Part shown: positions 26,406 through 32,711 of the stretch, piece after piece
Numbering within the stretch: the stretch's first letter is position 1
How the letters are laid out: each line of letters starts with the position of its first letter
NCBI GenBank assembly: GCA_900543325.1
Contig: UQQU01000033.1
Coordinates: 1-32,711 of the forward strand
DNA: 32,711 nucleotides
Reading direction: 5' to 3'
Source of the DNA: an uncultured Clostridium sp.
GTDB lineage: Bacteria > Bacillota > Clostridia > Clostridiales > Clostridiaceae
The notes under the pieces: generated by a model
Told to the model about the DNA's origin: nothing
Databases searched by the model: none
The model's input: only the letters and a program-made list of their open reading frames with translations
Made by a program: the position numbers and the translations under genes

Positions 26406-26435
26406 TTGACAGATAATTATAATTTTTAATATAAT
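26406..26435 (+). promoter_or_regulatory. perR promoter with a possible PerR box
   Basis: TTGACA (26406-26411), an 18-nt spacer, TATAAT (26430-26435). Inside the spacer, 26417-26431 matches the Bacillus PerR box TTATAATNATTATAA at 11 of 14 positions, with the left half perfect. Given the AT-rich background the box is only suggestive; self-repression of perR would fit the family. Confidence 0.75.
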
Positions 26436-26466
26436 ATTATTAAATAAATATAGGAAGGTGTACCTT

Positions 26467-26874
26467 ATGGACGATATAATTCTAACTTTTAAAGAAAAAA
26501 AACTAAAATTAACACCTCAAAGATTAGCAGTTTACCAATATCTAAAAAGTACTAGTGAACATCCTTCTGCCGAAACTATTTATAAAGCTTTACAACCAAA
26601 TTATCCTACTATGAGTCTTGCAACGGTATATAAAACTTTAAAAACTTTAGTAGAAATTGGTCTTATACAAGAAATCAACATCGGTGAAGGTAACTTCAGA
26701 TATGATGGAAATTGCAGCGAACATGGTCATATTCAATGTATTAACTGTGGTAAAGTAGACGATTTACATGATATGGATTTCTCTCCTCTAAATAAGATGG
26801 TTGAGGAAAACACACATTATAAAGTTAAATGGAATAAACTTTTCTTTTATGGTCTATGTAAAGATTGTCAGTAG
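26467..26874 (+). CDS. perR: Peroxide-sensing Fur-family repressor PerR
   Basis: A 135-residue DNA-binding repressor with an N-terminal winged helix (LKLTPQRLAVYQYL, SLATVYKTLKTL as recognition region) and a C-terminal dimer domain. The Bacillus PerR regulatory-metal ligands His37, Asp85, His91, His93 and Asp104 all have partners at -5: His32, Asp80, His86, His88 and Asp99. Asp at the last site, rather than the Glu of Fur, supports PerR. The structural zinc Cys pairs are C91/C94 and C131/C134. ATG at 26467 follows AGGAAGGTG; the in-frame GTG at 26458 is part of that site. Oxidation of the Fe-bound His would release its targets, which may include the catalase gene. Confidence 0.93.
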   Translation: MDDIILTFKEKKLKLTPQRLAVYQYLKSTSEHPSAETIYKALQPNYPTMSLATVYKTLKTLVEIGLIQEINIGEGNFRYDGNCSEHGHIQCINCGKVDDLHDMDFSPLNKMVEENTHYKVKWNKLFFYGLCKDCQ

Positions 26875-26895
26875 AATCCTCTACTGGCTTTTTTT
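26867..26895 (+). terminator. perR terminator overlapping its stop codon
   Basis: A 9-bp stem GTCAGTAGA/TCTACTGGC (one G-T pair) with a 4-nt loop, followed by seven T. The 5' arm includes the last codons and the TAG stop. Confidence 0.92.
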
Positions 26896-26951
26896 ATTTT
26901 ATAGAAGTATTTATTATATAGTACCTTCATATACTTAACTGAGGTGATACT

Positions 26952-27875
26952 ATGTTCAATTTTATAACAGTAAAAAAGAATACTTTTATAGCTTTCATTA
27001 TAATAATTTTTATAATATGTGTAAGTATAACAACTATAATTAATACATATTCCAAAAACACAGAAACTCTATCTAATAAATCTTTGGAAAACAATAAGGA
27101 ATATGACTTTGATTCCGATGGTGAAAATGATCAATTAACAATTATCTCAACTAATTCGACCTACTCAATAAAAATCAAAAATTCTATTGGTGAAATATTA
27201 TTAAAGAGCAATGAATTTGATTACTCTTTACTAGATATAACTTCTTCTTGCAATATAAATATTTCCTACATAGATTTAAATCGAAATAAAATTCCTGAAC
27301 TAATTATTAGCGGTTTTAAAAATAACAAGCCTACTTTTTATATATTCCAATGGAAAGATAACACTTTTCAAGAAGTTCTTTTTTCGCAAAATAATATTTT
27401 AGGAATTTTAGATTATAACAATTCAAGAACCCCCAAAATATATATAACTAATTCAACTACTGGTGATAAAGGTACTAATGGATATATATTAAATGCTAAT
27501 TCAATAAAAGATATTACATTTAGCAATCCAACAATCCCATCCTTAGGTAACATTCAAACACTTATTAACCTTATTGAAGCTGATTATGAACTAGACGATG
27601 CTCCAGATATATTTACTGCATATATTCCAAGCGAAGAACTAGGAATCCTATGGAATTTAGATAAATCTACTTATCGCTATTCTTTTCAAAAAGGTTATTT
27701 CTATGATATATCATGGGATGATTCAGGAAGAGCAACTTCAATATATTGGATACTTTCATTTGAAAAAGTTAATTTTATTGATTCAGACAGCAGCCCTAAA
27801 GAGCTTACTATGTATGTAAAAGCAGAACTAGAGGAATCAGATGAATATAAAATATCTTCCATAATAAAAAACTAA
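26952..27875 (+). CDS. Membrane-anchored protein with FG-GAP/VCBS-like repeats, unknown function
   Basis: A 307-residue protein with one N-terminal membrane helix (about 11-33), so the rest is outside the cell. DFDSDGENDQLTII near residue 52 resembles the Ca-binding loops of FG-GAP/VCBS repeats, and YIDLNRNKIPELIISGF with FYIFQWKDNTFQEV is a second repeat of the same kind. This pattern is common in clostridial surface proteins of unknown role. GAGGTG precedes the ATG. Its own terminator is not obvious; the hairpin directly after the stop has its T run on the other strand. Confidence 0.68.
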   Translation: MFNFITVKKNTFIAFIIIIFIICVSITTIINTYSKNTETLSNKSLENNKEYDFDSDGENDQLTIISTNSTYSIKIKNSIGEILLKSNEFDYSLLDITSSCNINISYIDLNRNKIPELIISGFKNNKPTFYIFQWKDNTFQEVLFSQNNILGILDYNNSRTPKIYITNSTTGDKGTNGYILNANSIKDITFSNPTIPSLGNIQTLINLIEADYELDDAPDIFTAYIPSEELGILWNLDKSTYRYSFQKGYFYDISWDDSGRATSIYWILSFEKVNFIDSDSSPKELTMYVKAELEESDEYKISSIIKN

Positions 27876-28010
27876 ATAAAAGGCCGCTAAAAAAGCGGCC
27901 TAAAAGGGGGATGGGGGGGTTTAGCTTCAATGAAGATTTCTCTTCATTAGCTATAGGAGAATACTCTCCGGTACAGTAATAGTATTAACCTTTCTGCCGA
28001 TTTTATTCAT
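27875..28010 (-). ncRNA. Candidate C-rich small RNA or structured 3' UTR
   Basis: Read on the minus strand, the region downstream of the 28029 gene has three hairpins in a row: TAAT/ATTA inside GGT/ACC, then GGAGA/TCTCC (27956-27969), then TAGCT...AGCTA enclosing AATGAAGA/TCTTCATT (27922-27953). A single-stranded C-rich tract (CCCCCCC, AT, CCCCC; 27906-27919) follows, then a terminator. A C-rich tract in front of a terminator is the layout of sRNAs that pair with ribosome binding sites. I saw no clear promoter, so it may be cut from the 3' end of the upstream mRNA. Confidence 0.35.
27877..27901 (-). terminator. Minus-strand terminator after the 28029 gene / C-rich RNA
   Basis: A GC-rich 7-bp stem AGGCCGC/GCGGCCT (27881-27901), extended by one A-T pair, followed on the minus strand by TTTATTTAG. 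On the plus strand no T run follows, so it is assigned to the minus strand. Confidence 0.75.
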
Positions 28011-28028
28011 ATATTACTACTAATAATA

Positions 28029-28541
28029 TTAATCATCAAAAGCCCCATCATTATACATCAAAATAATCTTATCTATAAAAGCTCCTCTTTCTCCATTTAC
28101 AATACTTCTAATAGCCTTTAACATTTGCATATTCTCATCATTCCTATCAATATTCTCATCTAAAATACTATTGTTAACACTCTTAGTTTCTTCCTCTTGA
28201 TCTTTATGGTCCACTTCTTTATTCACATTGCTATTATTACTACTTTGATTCATAGAAGTTGCCATTGGATTCATATTTCCCATTATATTTCCTAAATTTA
28301 AATTATTAAAATCAAATCCTTGTGTATTCATAGATTGCAACAAACTATTTATTTGACTCATATCTATATTTCCGAACATACTGCTTAATAATTGATTAGG
28401 ATTTATTCCAAATGGTCCATTATTATATGTTTGTCTATTATTCATAGTATTATTGGCATTATTAATATTTGCATTATTTCTATTTTCACTTGCAACTTCA
28501 CGCCTAGTATTGCCTCTGCTCTTATGCTTACGCTTGGACAT
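28029..28541 (-). CDS. Asn-rich low-complexity protein of unknown function
   Basis: A 170-residue protein with a very basic start (MSKRKHKSRGNTRREV), a long Asn/Met/Gln-rich middle (about 20-110), and an ordered-looking C-terminus with LKAIRSIVNGERGAFIDKI near 140-158 and an acidic end. No membrane helix. GGAGG precedes the ATG. It is third in a row with the two Cys-rich genes, 108 bp after the second, and probably belongs with them; a spore-coat or storage role is a guess from composition and context. Confidence 0.62.
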   Translation of the reverse strand: MSKRKHKSRGNTRREVASENRNNANINNANNTMNNRQTYNNGPFGINPNQLLSSMFGNIDMSQINSLLQSMNTQGFDFNNLNLGNIMGNMNPMATSMNQSSNNSNVNKEVDHKDQEEETKSVNNSILDENIDRNDENMQMLKAIRSIVNGERGAFIDKIILMYNDGAFDD

Positions 28542-28618
28542 ATAGCTTCCTCCAATTAATTTCTTTATTCCATTATATGTAATTAAATAATATATGTTTA
28601 TAAATTAAGACATTTTTT

Positions 28619-28640
28619 TGGAGGGTCATAAGACCCTCCA
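28619..28640 (-). other. Intercistronic hairpin without a T run
   Basis: A 9-bp stem TGGAGGGTC/GACCCTCCA with a 4-nt loop, 10 bp after the stop of the 101-residue Cys-rich gene. On the minus strand it is followed by seven A rather than T, so it is more likely an mRNA-stabilising or processing element than a terminator. Confidence 0.6.
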
Positions 28641-28649
28641 TCCTCTTAA

Positions 28650-28955
28650 CTAGCAGCAACAGTTACTTTCACAGCAGCAATTGTTTCCTACATTTCCTGC
28701 ATTACCATATCCTCCAAATAGGCTACCATAGGATCCACCACATAGTAAGAATAATAAGATTATTAAATATGAACAGTTGTTATTAAGAAGTCCTGAACCA
28801 CAAGCAATTAGTAAGAATATAATTGGTGCTACACAATTGTTTAATCCACCAAATATATTTCCACAGCATCCACCATTATTTGCTACAGCATTATTGCAGC
28901 AGCAAGGTTCACAACAAGGTTCACAACAACATTTATTGTGTTTTTTCTTTGACAT
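28650..28955 (-). CDS. Cys-rich protein with central hydrophobic segments, probable spore-layer protein
   Basis: A 101-residue protein with 20 Cys, clustered at both ends (KCCCEPCCEPCCC near residues 8-20, CCCESNCCC at the end). The middle has two hydrophobic stretches (VAPIIFLLIACGSGLL, YLIILLFLLCGG) and Gly/Asn repeats. Such composition suits disulfide- or metal-cross-linked coat or exosporium proteins, and the Gly-then-hydrophobic pattern recalls the short YjcZ-type sporulation proteins; both are inferences. A good AGGAGG lies before the ATG. It lies 23 bp after the next Cys-rich gene upstream, so they are in one operon. Confidence 0.68.
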   Translation of the reverse strand: MSKKKHNKCCCEPCCEPCCCNNAVANNGGCCGNIFGGLNNCVAPIIFLLIACGSGLLNNNCSYLIILLFLLCGGSYGSLFGGYGNAGNVGNNCCCESNCCC

Positions 28956-28978
28956 AACTATTCCTCCTTCCTACTAAA

Positions 28979-29383
28979 TTATATTAGGTTACCACAAGAT
29001 GCGAAATTGTTACCGCAAGATCCGAAATTGTTACCACATCCGAAGCTACCATTACATAAGAATAGGATAACTAGTAAGAATAAATATCCTCCACCACAAT
29101 TTCCTAATCCACCAAAGAAACCATTATTTCCATAGTTTCCAGAATTTCCACAACAGCAGTTGTTATTTGTGTTACAGCAACATCCTGAATTTCCAGCATA
29201 TCCTGCATTTCCACCTTGTCCAGCATAGAATAAAATTAATAATATCCATATCCAACTTCCAAAGCCACATCCACAGCCGCAATTATTGAAGCCTCCAAAG
29301 CAGTTACAGCTTGAATCAGTTGGAGGACAGCTTGGACATTCAATGTCATTTAATTCATCAATCATCTCATGCATACTAGGCAT
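28979..29383 (-). CDS. Cys/Gly/Asn-rich protein, probable spore-layer protein
   Basis: A 134-residue protein with 18 Cys. After an acidic N-terminus (MHEMIDELNDIECPSCPP) come Cys-Gly runs (NNCGCGCGFG), a hydrophobic segment (SWIWILLILFYAG), Gly/Asn/Cys repeats, a second hydrophobic segment (YLFLLVILFLC), and a C-terminal repeat CGNNF-x-SCGN. The repeat is also seen in the DNA as 21-bp units. AGGAGG precedes the ATG. First gene of the Cys-rich cluster. A role in spore coat or exosporium assembly is inferred from composition only. Confidence 0.68.
   Translation of the reverse strand: MPSMHEMIDELNDIECPSCPPTDSSCNCFGGFNNCGCGCGFGSWIWILLILFYAGQGGNAGYAGNSGCCCNTNNNCCCGNSGNYGNNGFFGGLGNCGGGYLFLLVILFLCNGSFGCGNNFGSCGNNFASCGNLI
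28989..29030 (-). repeat. Two 21-bp tandem units in the Cys-rich gene
   Basis: 28989-29009 and 29010-29030 match at 19 of 21 bases, and a partial third unit follows to about 29045. Each full unit encodes seven residues of the CGNNF-x-S type, so the C-terminus has probably grown by unit duplication. Confidence 0.85.
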
Positions 29384-29423
29384 ATTAACATTCCTCCTAA
29401 GAATTTGATTTTTTTTGTTTTTA

Positions 29424-29449
29424 TACTATATACTATTCTTCTCAATGTT
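29424..29449 (-). promoter_or_regulatory. Possible SigK-like promoter of the Cys-rich cluster
   Basis: On the minus strand TATATAGTA (29424-29432) differs from the SigK -10 pattern CATAnnnTA at one base, with AC 14 nt upstream. Late mother-cell expression would suit these proteins, but AT-rich sequence gives such matches easily. The stretch 29384-29586 holds no gene. Confidence 0.25.
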
Positions 29450-29586
29450 ATTTGACACTATTTTTATCTTTATAATGATATTTTCTCTTAAAATTTATTA
29501 ATTTTATTTTTCATGTCTCCCTAACATTTTCCCCTCTCTACTAATTATTCTAAACCTATCGTAAATGTGATAAATATTAGCAAAAT

Positions 29587-29618
29587 AAAATAGCTACCCA
29601 TATCTAGGTAGCTATTTT
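29587..29618 (-). terminator. Terminator of the lon-engB operon
   Basis: A perfect 12-bp stem AAAATAGCTACC/GGTAGCTATTTT with an 8-nt loop, directly after the engB stop at 29620. Confidence 0.93.
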
Positions 29619-29619
29619 A

Positions 29620-30219
29620 CTAAACTTGAGCTTCTTCTGATAAATCTTCAAATATATTATTTATTAATTCATCTTTACCTTTTTTATTTAAAGATGAGAA
29701 GAAATAAAACTTATCAGTACTTCCAAGTCCTAATGTTTCCTTTATTAATTTTCTACTTTTAGCAAGCTCATTATTAGAAAGCTTATCACTCTTTGTGGCG
29801 ATTACTATACAATCATAATCAAAATGTTTAATCCATTCATACATCATAATATCATCTGCTGTAGGCTTATGTCTTGAGTCAACTAATAGTATAACCCTCT
29901 TTAACTCCTCTCTATCTGTCAGATACATTTCTATAGTTTTTCCCCAACTTTCCTTTTCCTTTTTAGACACCTTAGCATATCCATATCCAGGTAAATCTAC
30001 TAGATAAAAATCATCATTTATCAAGAAAAAGTTTATAAGTCTTGTCTTACCAGGTGTTTGAGATACCTTAGCAAGTTTTCTTCTGTTTGTTAAAGCGTTT
30101 ATTATAGAACTCTTACCTACATTAGATCTTCCAACGAAGGCAATTTCATTTCTACCGTCAATTGGATATTGATTTCTCTTAACAGCAGATATAATAAACT
30201 CAGATTTTTTAATTATCAC
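29620..30219 (-). CDS. engB: Ribosome-assembly GTPase EngB (YsxC/YihA)
   Basis: A 199-residue essential-type GTPase that acts in assembly of the large ribosomal subunit. G1 is GRSNVGKSS (30-38), G2 lies in TPGKTRLINFF, G3 is DLPGYGYA and G4 is TKSDK. I chose the GTG at 30219: GGAG lies 9 nt upstream and the N-terminus becomes MIIKKSEFIISAVK, like known EngB proteins. The TTG at 30228 touches the GGAG and is rejected. It overlaps the end of lon by 11 bp, the usual lon-engB pair in Firmicutes. Confidence 0.96.
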   Translation of the reverse strand: MIIKKSEFIISAVKRNQYPIDGRNEIAFVGRSNVGKSSIINALTNRRKLAKVSQTPGKTRLINFFLINDDFYLVDLPGYGYAKVSKKEKESWGKTIEMYLTDREELKRVILLVDSRHKPTADDIMMYEWIKHFDYDCIVIATKSDKLSNNELAKSRKLIKETLGLGSTDKFYFFSSLNKKGKDELINNIFEDLSEEAQV

Positions 30220-32539
30220 TTTTATCAACTCCGATTAATGCATTTTTTAATACCTCTTCAACATTATCAGCAAATATTAAATTTAACTTACCTTTAATTG
30301 ATGATGGTATTTCATCTACATTCTTTTTATTTTCTTTTGGTAAAATAATAGTATCAATCCCTATTCTATGTGCAGCTAAACACTTTTCTTTAACACCGCC
30401 TATAGCTAATACTCTTCCTGTTAAAGTAACTTCTCCAGTCATAGCTATATTTCCTCTCACCTGCTTTTTAGATAAAGCAGATACTAATGCTGTAACTAAT
30501 GTTACCCCCGCTGAAGGACCATCCTTTGGTACTGCTCCTTCTGGTACATGAATATGAATATCATTTTTCTTATAAAAATCAACTGGTATATCATATTTAT
30601 CACTATTAGCTCTTACATAACTATAAGCAGCCTTAGCTGATTCTTGCATTACTGAACCTAATTGACCTGTTAATTCAAGTTTTCCATTTCCTTTCATAAC
30701 AGCTACTTCAACTGGTAATGTATCTCCACCATACGCTGTCCAAGCAAGCCCAGTAACAACTCCAACTTTATCTTTTTTCTCTTCATTTTCGAATTTAAAT
30801 ACAACAGGTCCTAGATATTTCTCTAGCTTATTTGATGAAACTGTTAAACTTTTCTTTTTAGTTTTAATTAATTCAGTAATAGCTTTTCTAATTACCTTAT
30901 TAATTTGTCTTTCTAAAGTTCTAACACCAGATTCTCTAGTATACCCATTTACTATTTCTTTTATAGTATTATCTGAAATTTTTATTGTTTTTTCATCAAT
31001 TCCATACTCTTCCATAGCTCTCTTAATTAAATGATTTTTTGCAATATGGAACTTCTCTTCATAAGTATATCCTGAAACCTGAATTATTTCCATTCTATCA
31101 AGCAATGCTCTAGGAATAGTATCTAATGAATTTGCAGTAGTAATGAAAAGAACATTAGATAAATCAATAGGAACTTCCATATAGGCATCTCTAAAAGTTT
31201 TATTTTGATTTTGATCTAAAACTTCTAATAAGGCATCAGCTGGATTACCTTTATAGTCTGCACTTAATTTATCAATTTCATCTAATAAAATCAATGGATT
31301 ATTTACTTTAGCTTCCTTTAAAGCGTAAACTAGTCTTCCTGGCATTGCACCAATATAAGTTCTTCTATGACCTCTTATTTCAGCTTCATCACGAATTCCA
31401 CCTAGAGAAATTCTTACAAATTTTTTATTCAAAGATTTAGCTACTGATTTAGCTATAGAACTCTTACCTACCCCTGGAGGCCCAACTAAACATAAAATAG
31501 GGCCCTTTAAAGACTTAGTATATTGTTTGACTGCTAAATACTCTAAAATTCTTTCTTTAACTTCTTCTAATCCATAATGATCTTCATTAAGTACCATTGA
31601 AGCTTTTTCTATATCAAAGGAATCCTTAGTAGACTTATTCCAAGGTAGTGCAACCATCCAATCTAAGTAACTTCTAATGTTATTTCCATCACTTGAATTA
31701 GATGATTTCAATCTTGATAACTCGTATTCTGCTTTTTCCTTCACTTCTTTTGGCATTTTAAGCTTCTTTAATTGATTACTGTATTTATTGAACTCTCTCT
31801 TTTCTTCATCTTCTCCAAGCTCTTCTTGAATAGCCTTAATTTGTTCTCTTAGAAAATATTCCTTATTACTTTTATCAAGCTTACTTTTTACCTTGTTACC
31901 TATCTCTTTTTCTATTTCAACTATTTGTATTTCTTCATCAATAAAAACAAGTAATTTTTCTATTCTTTCATGAACATCAATAGTTTCTAATATTAACTGC
32001 TTCTTTTCATCCTCTAACTGTATATATGCAGCAATTAAATCTGTAACTTTTCCTAAATTTTTCTCCTGATCCATCATTTGAAGAACTTTACTATCGTCAC
32101 CTTCTGTTGCATGTATATATGCTGCGAATGCTTTACCAAGTTGATTTCTAAATGCTAAATCTTCATTAGTTTCAACATTTTTTTCAGCTTCTGATATTTT
32201 TTCAACAACCCCTCTTAAGTGATTATCCTTTTCCTCAAATTCTAATAATCTAGCTCTCTCTATACCTTCAACTAAAACTCTTGTAGTTCCTTTTGGAAGT
32301 TTAAGTATTTGTTTTATTTTGCATATAGTTCCTATTGAGTACATGTCCTCTTTTTCAGTTGGTAACTCAACCTCAGGATCTTTTTGCGTAACTAAAAATA
32401 TTTTACCCTCTTGTAACATTGCTTCTTCAAGTGAAGCAATAGACTTTTCTCTACCAATATCAAAATGTATAATCATATTGGGAAAAATAGTAATACCCCT
32501 AAGAGGAATTAACGGTAATAAAATTGAATCTGTATTCAT
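30209..32539 (-). CDS. lon: ATP-dependent protease LonA
   Basis: A 776-residue cytoplasmic AAA+ serine protease that degrades damaged and some regulatory proteins. The N-terminal substrate domain covers about 1-200, a coiled coil about 205-280, and the AAA+ module has GPPGVGKS (353-360) and LILLDEIDKL. The proteolytic Ser-Lys dyad is Ser676 in DGPSAG and Lys719 in GGVKEK. No membrane insertion is present, so it is LonA and not LonB. GGAGGGGG precedes the ATG. A strong promoter lies 50-80 bp upstream; no CIRCE or other clear heat-shock operator was seen. Confidence 0.98.
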   Translation of the reverse strand: MNTDSILLPLIPLRGITIFPNMIIHFDIGREKSIASLEEAMLQEGKIFLVTQKDPEVELPTEKEDMYSIGTICKIKQILKLPKGTTRVLVEGIERARLLEFEEKDNHLRGVVEKISEAEKNVETNEDLAFRNQLGKAFAAYIHATEGDDSKVLQMMDQEKNLGKVTDLIAAYIQLEDEKKQLILETIDVHERIEKLLVFIDEEIQIVEIEKEIGNKVKSKLDKSNKEYFLREQIKAIQEELGEDEEKREFNKYSNQLKKLKMPKEVKEKAEYELSRLKSSNSSDGNNIRSYLDWMVALPWNKSTKDSFDIEKASMVLNEDHYGLEEVKERILEYLAVKQYTKSLKGPILCLVGPPGVGKSSIAKSVAKSLNKKFVRISLGGIRDEAEIRGHRRTYIGAMPGRLVYALKEAKVNNPLILLDEIDKLSADYKGNPADALLEVLDQNQNKTFRDAYMEVPIDLSNVLFITTANSLDTIPRALLDRMEIIQVSGYTYEEKFHIAKNHLIKRAMEEYGIDEKTIKISDNTIKEIVNGYTRESGVRTLERQINKVIRKAITELIKTKKKSLTVSSNKLEKYLGPVVFKFENEEKKDKVGVVTGLAWTAYGGDTLPVEVAVMKGNGKLELTGQLGSVMQESAKAAYSYVRANSDKYDIPVDFYKKNDIHIHVPEGAVPKDGPSAGVTLVTALVSALSKKQVRGNIAMTGEVTLTGRVLAIGGVKEKCLAAHRIGIDTIILPKENKKNVDEIPSSIKGKLNLIFADNVEEVLKNALIGVDKSDN

Positions 32540-32588
32540 TTTCCCCCTCCATTCTAAATATCATCTTATTAATACATTTAACTTTTCT

Positions 32589-32617
32589 ATTATACACATA
32601 AACACGCTTTTTTTCAA
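32589..32617 (-). promoter_or_regulatory. SigA-type promoter of lon-engB
   Basis: Minus strand TTGAAA (32612-32617), a 17-nt spacer, TATAAT (32589-32594), about 50 bp before the lon ATG. Confidence 0.82.
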
Positions 32618-32711
32618 CTTTATACTCAAAATAACTAAACTGTTCGTTAGAGCTTGAATGCCGTGATGACGAAAATTAATGATATTCCCTACAGAAATTG
32701 TGTAAATTTCG

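Noticed and set aside
32562..32710. Open minus-strand frame from the right edge towards lon
   Set aside because: It reads through the lon promoter and has no recognisable similarity or start in the window.

Overview
The window is strongly AT-rich, its genes use ATG, GTG and TTG starts behind AGGAGG-type ribosome binding sites, and it has many hairpin-plus-T terminators. Together with an A/V-type ATPase operon, LonA-EngB, a PerR-type Fur protein, spore-type Cys-rich proteins and SpoVB/MurJ-like flippases, this points to a low-GC, endospore-forming member of the Clostridiaceae (Clostridium sensu stricto). The species cannot be fixed from the sequence alone. Most genes are chromosomal housekeeping genes. 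No prophage, insertion sequence, CRISPR array, tRNA or rRNA was seen.

Layout, left to right. 1-446: no protein gene; a complete minus-strand SAM-I (S-box) riboswitch with its own promoter and attenuator. Its P3 arm is enlarged by heptanucleotide repeats, and the gene it controls lies off the left edge. 447-1400: a TagO/WecA-type lipid-carrier sugar-phosphate transferase. 1563-10087: nine-gene V-type ATPase operon, transcribed right to left as G/H-I-K-E-C-F-A-B-D with one promoter and one terminator. Its proteolipid carries the full Na+ ligand set known from Enterococcus hirae. 10301-12496: a two-gene unit of a degenerate methyltransferase-like protein and a cobalamin-type radical SAM protein. 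12710-13987: a membrane-anchored beta-propeller, divergent from a SpoVB-like flippase (14185-15684). 15733-17187: heme catalase. 17304-19898: RluA-type pseudouridine synthase and MurJ/YtgP-like flippase in one operon, headed by a leader with two identical 46-nt hairpin units. 20082-23843: M20 amidohydrolase, a small secreted protein and a UvrD-family helicase.

23968-25434: nicotinate phosphoribosyltransferase (NAD salvage). 25479-26247: two small uncharacterised proteins. 26467-26874: PerR, the likely peroxide sensor and a plausible controller of the catalase. 26952-27875: a membrane-anchored, FG-GAP-like protein. 27875-28028: a structured intergenic region which, read on the minus strand, looks like a C-rich small RNA ending in a terminator. 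28029-29383: three low-complexity proteins, two extremely Cys-rich, probably spore-associated. 29620-32539: Lon protease and the ribosome-assembly GTPase EngB, overlapping, with a strong promoter upstream of lon.

The parts that known families explain least are the tandem-hairpin leader of the pseudouridine synthase operon, the C-rich RNA candidate at 27.9 kb, the heptamer-expanded riboswitch arm, the methyltransferase-like/radical SAM pair, and the Cys-rich cluster.
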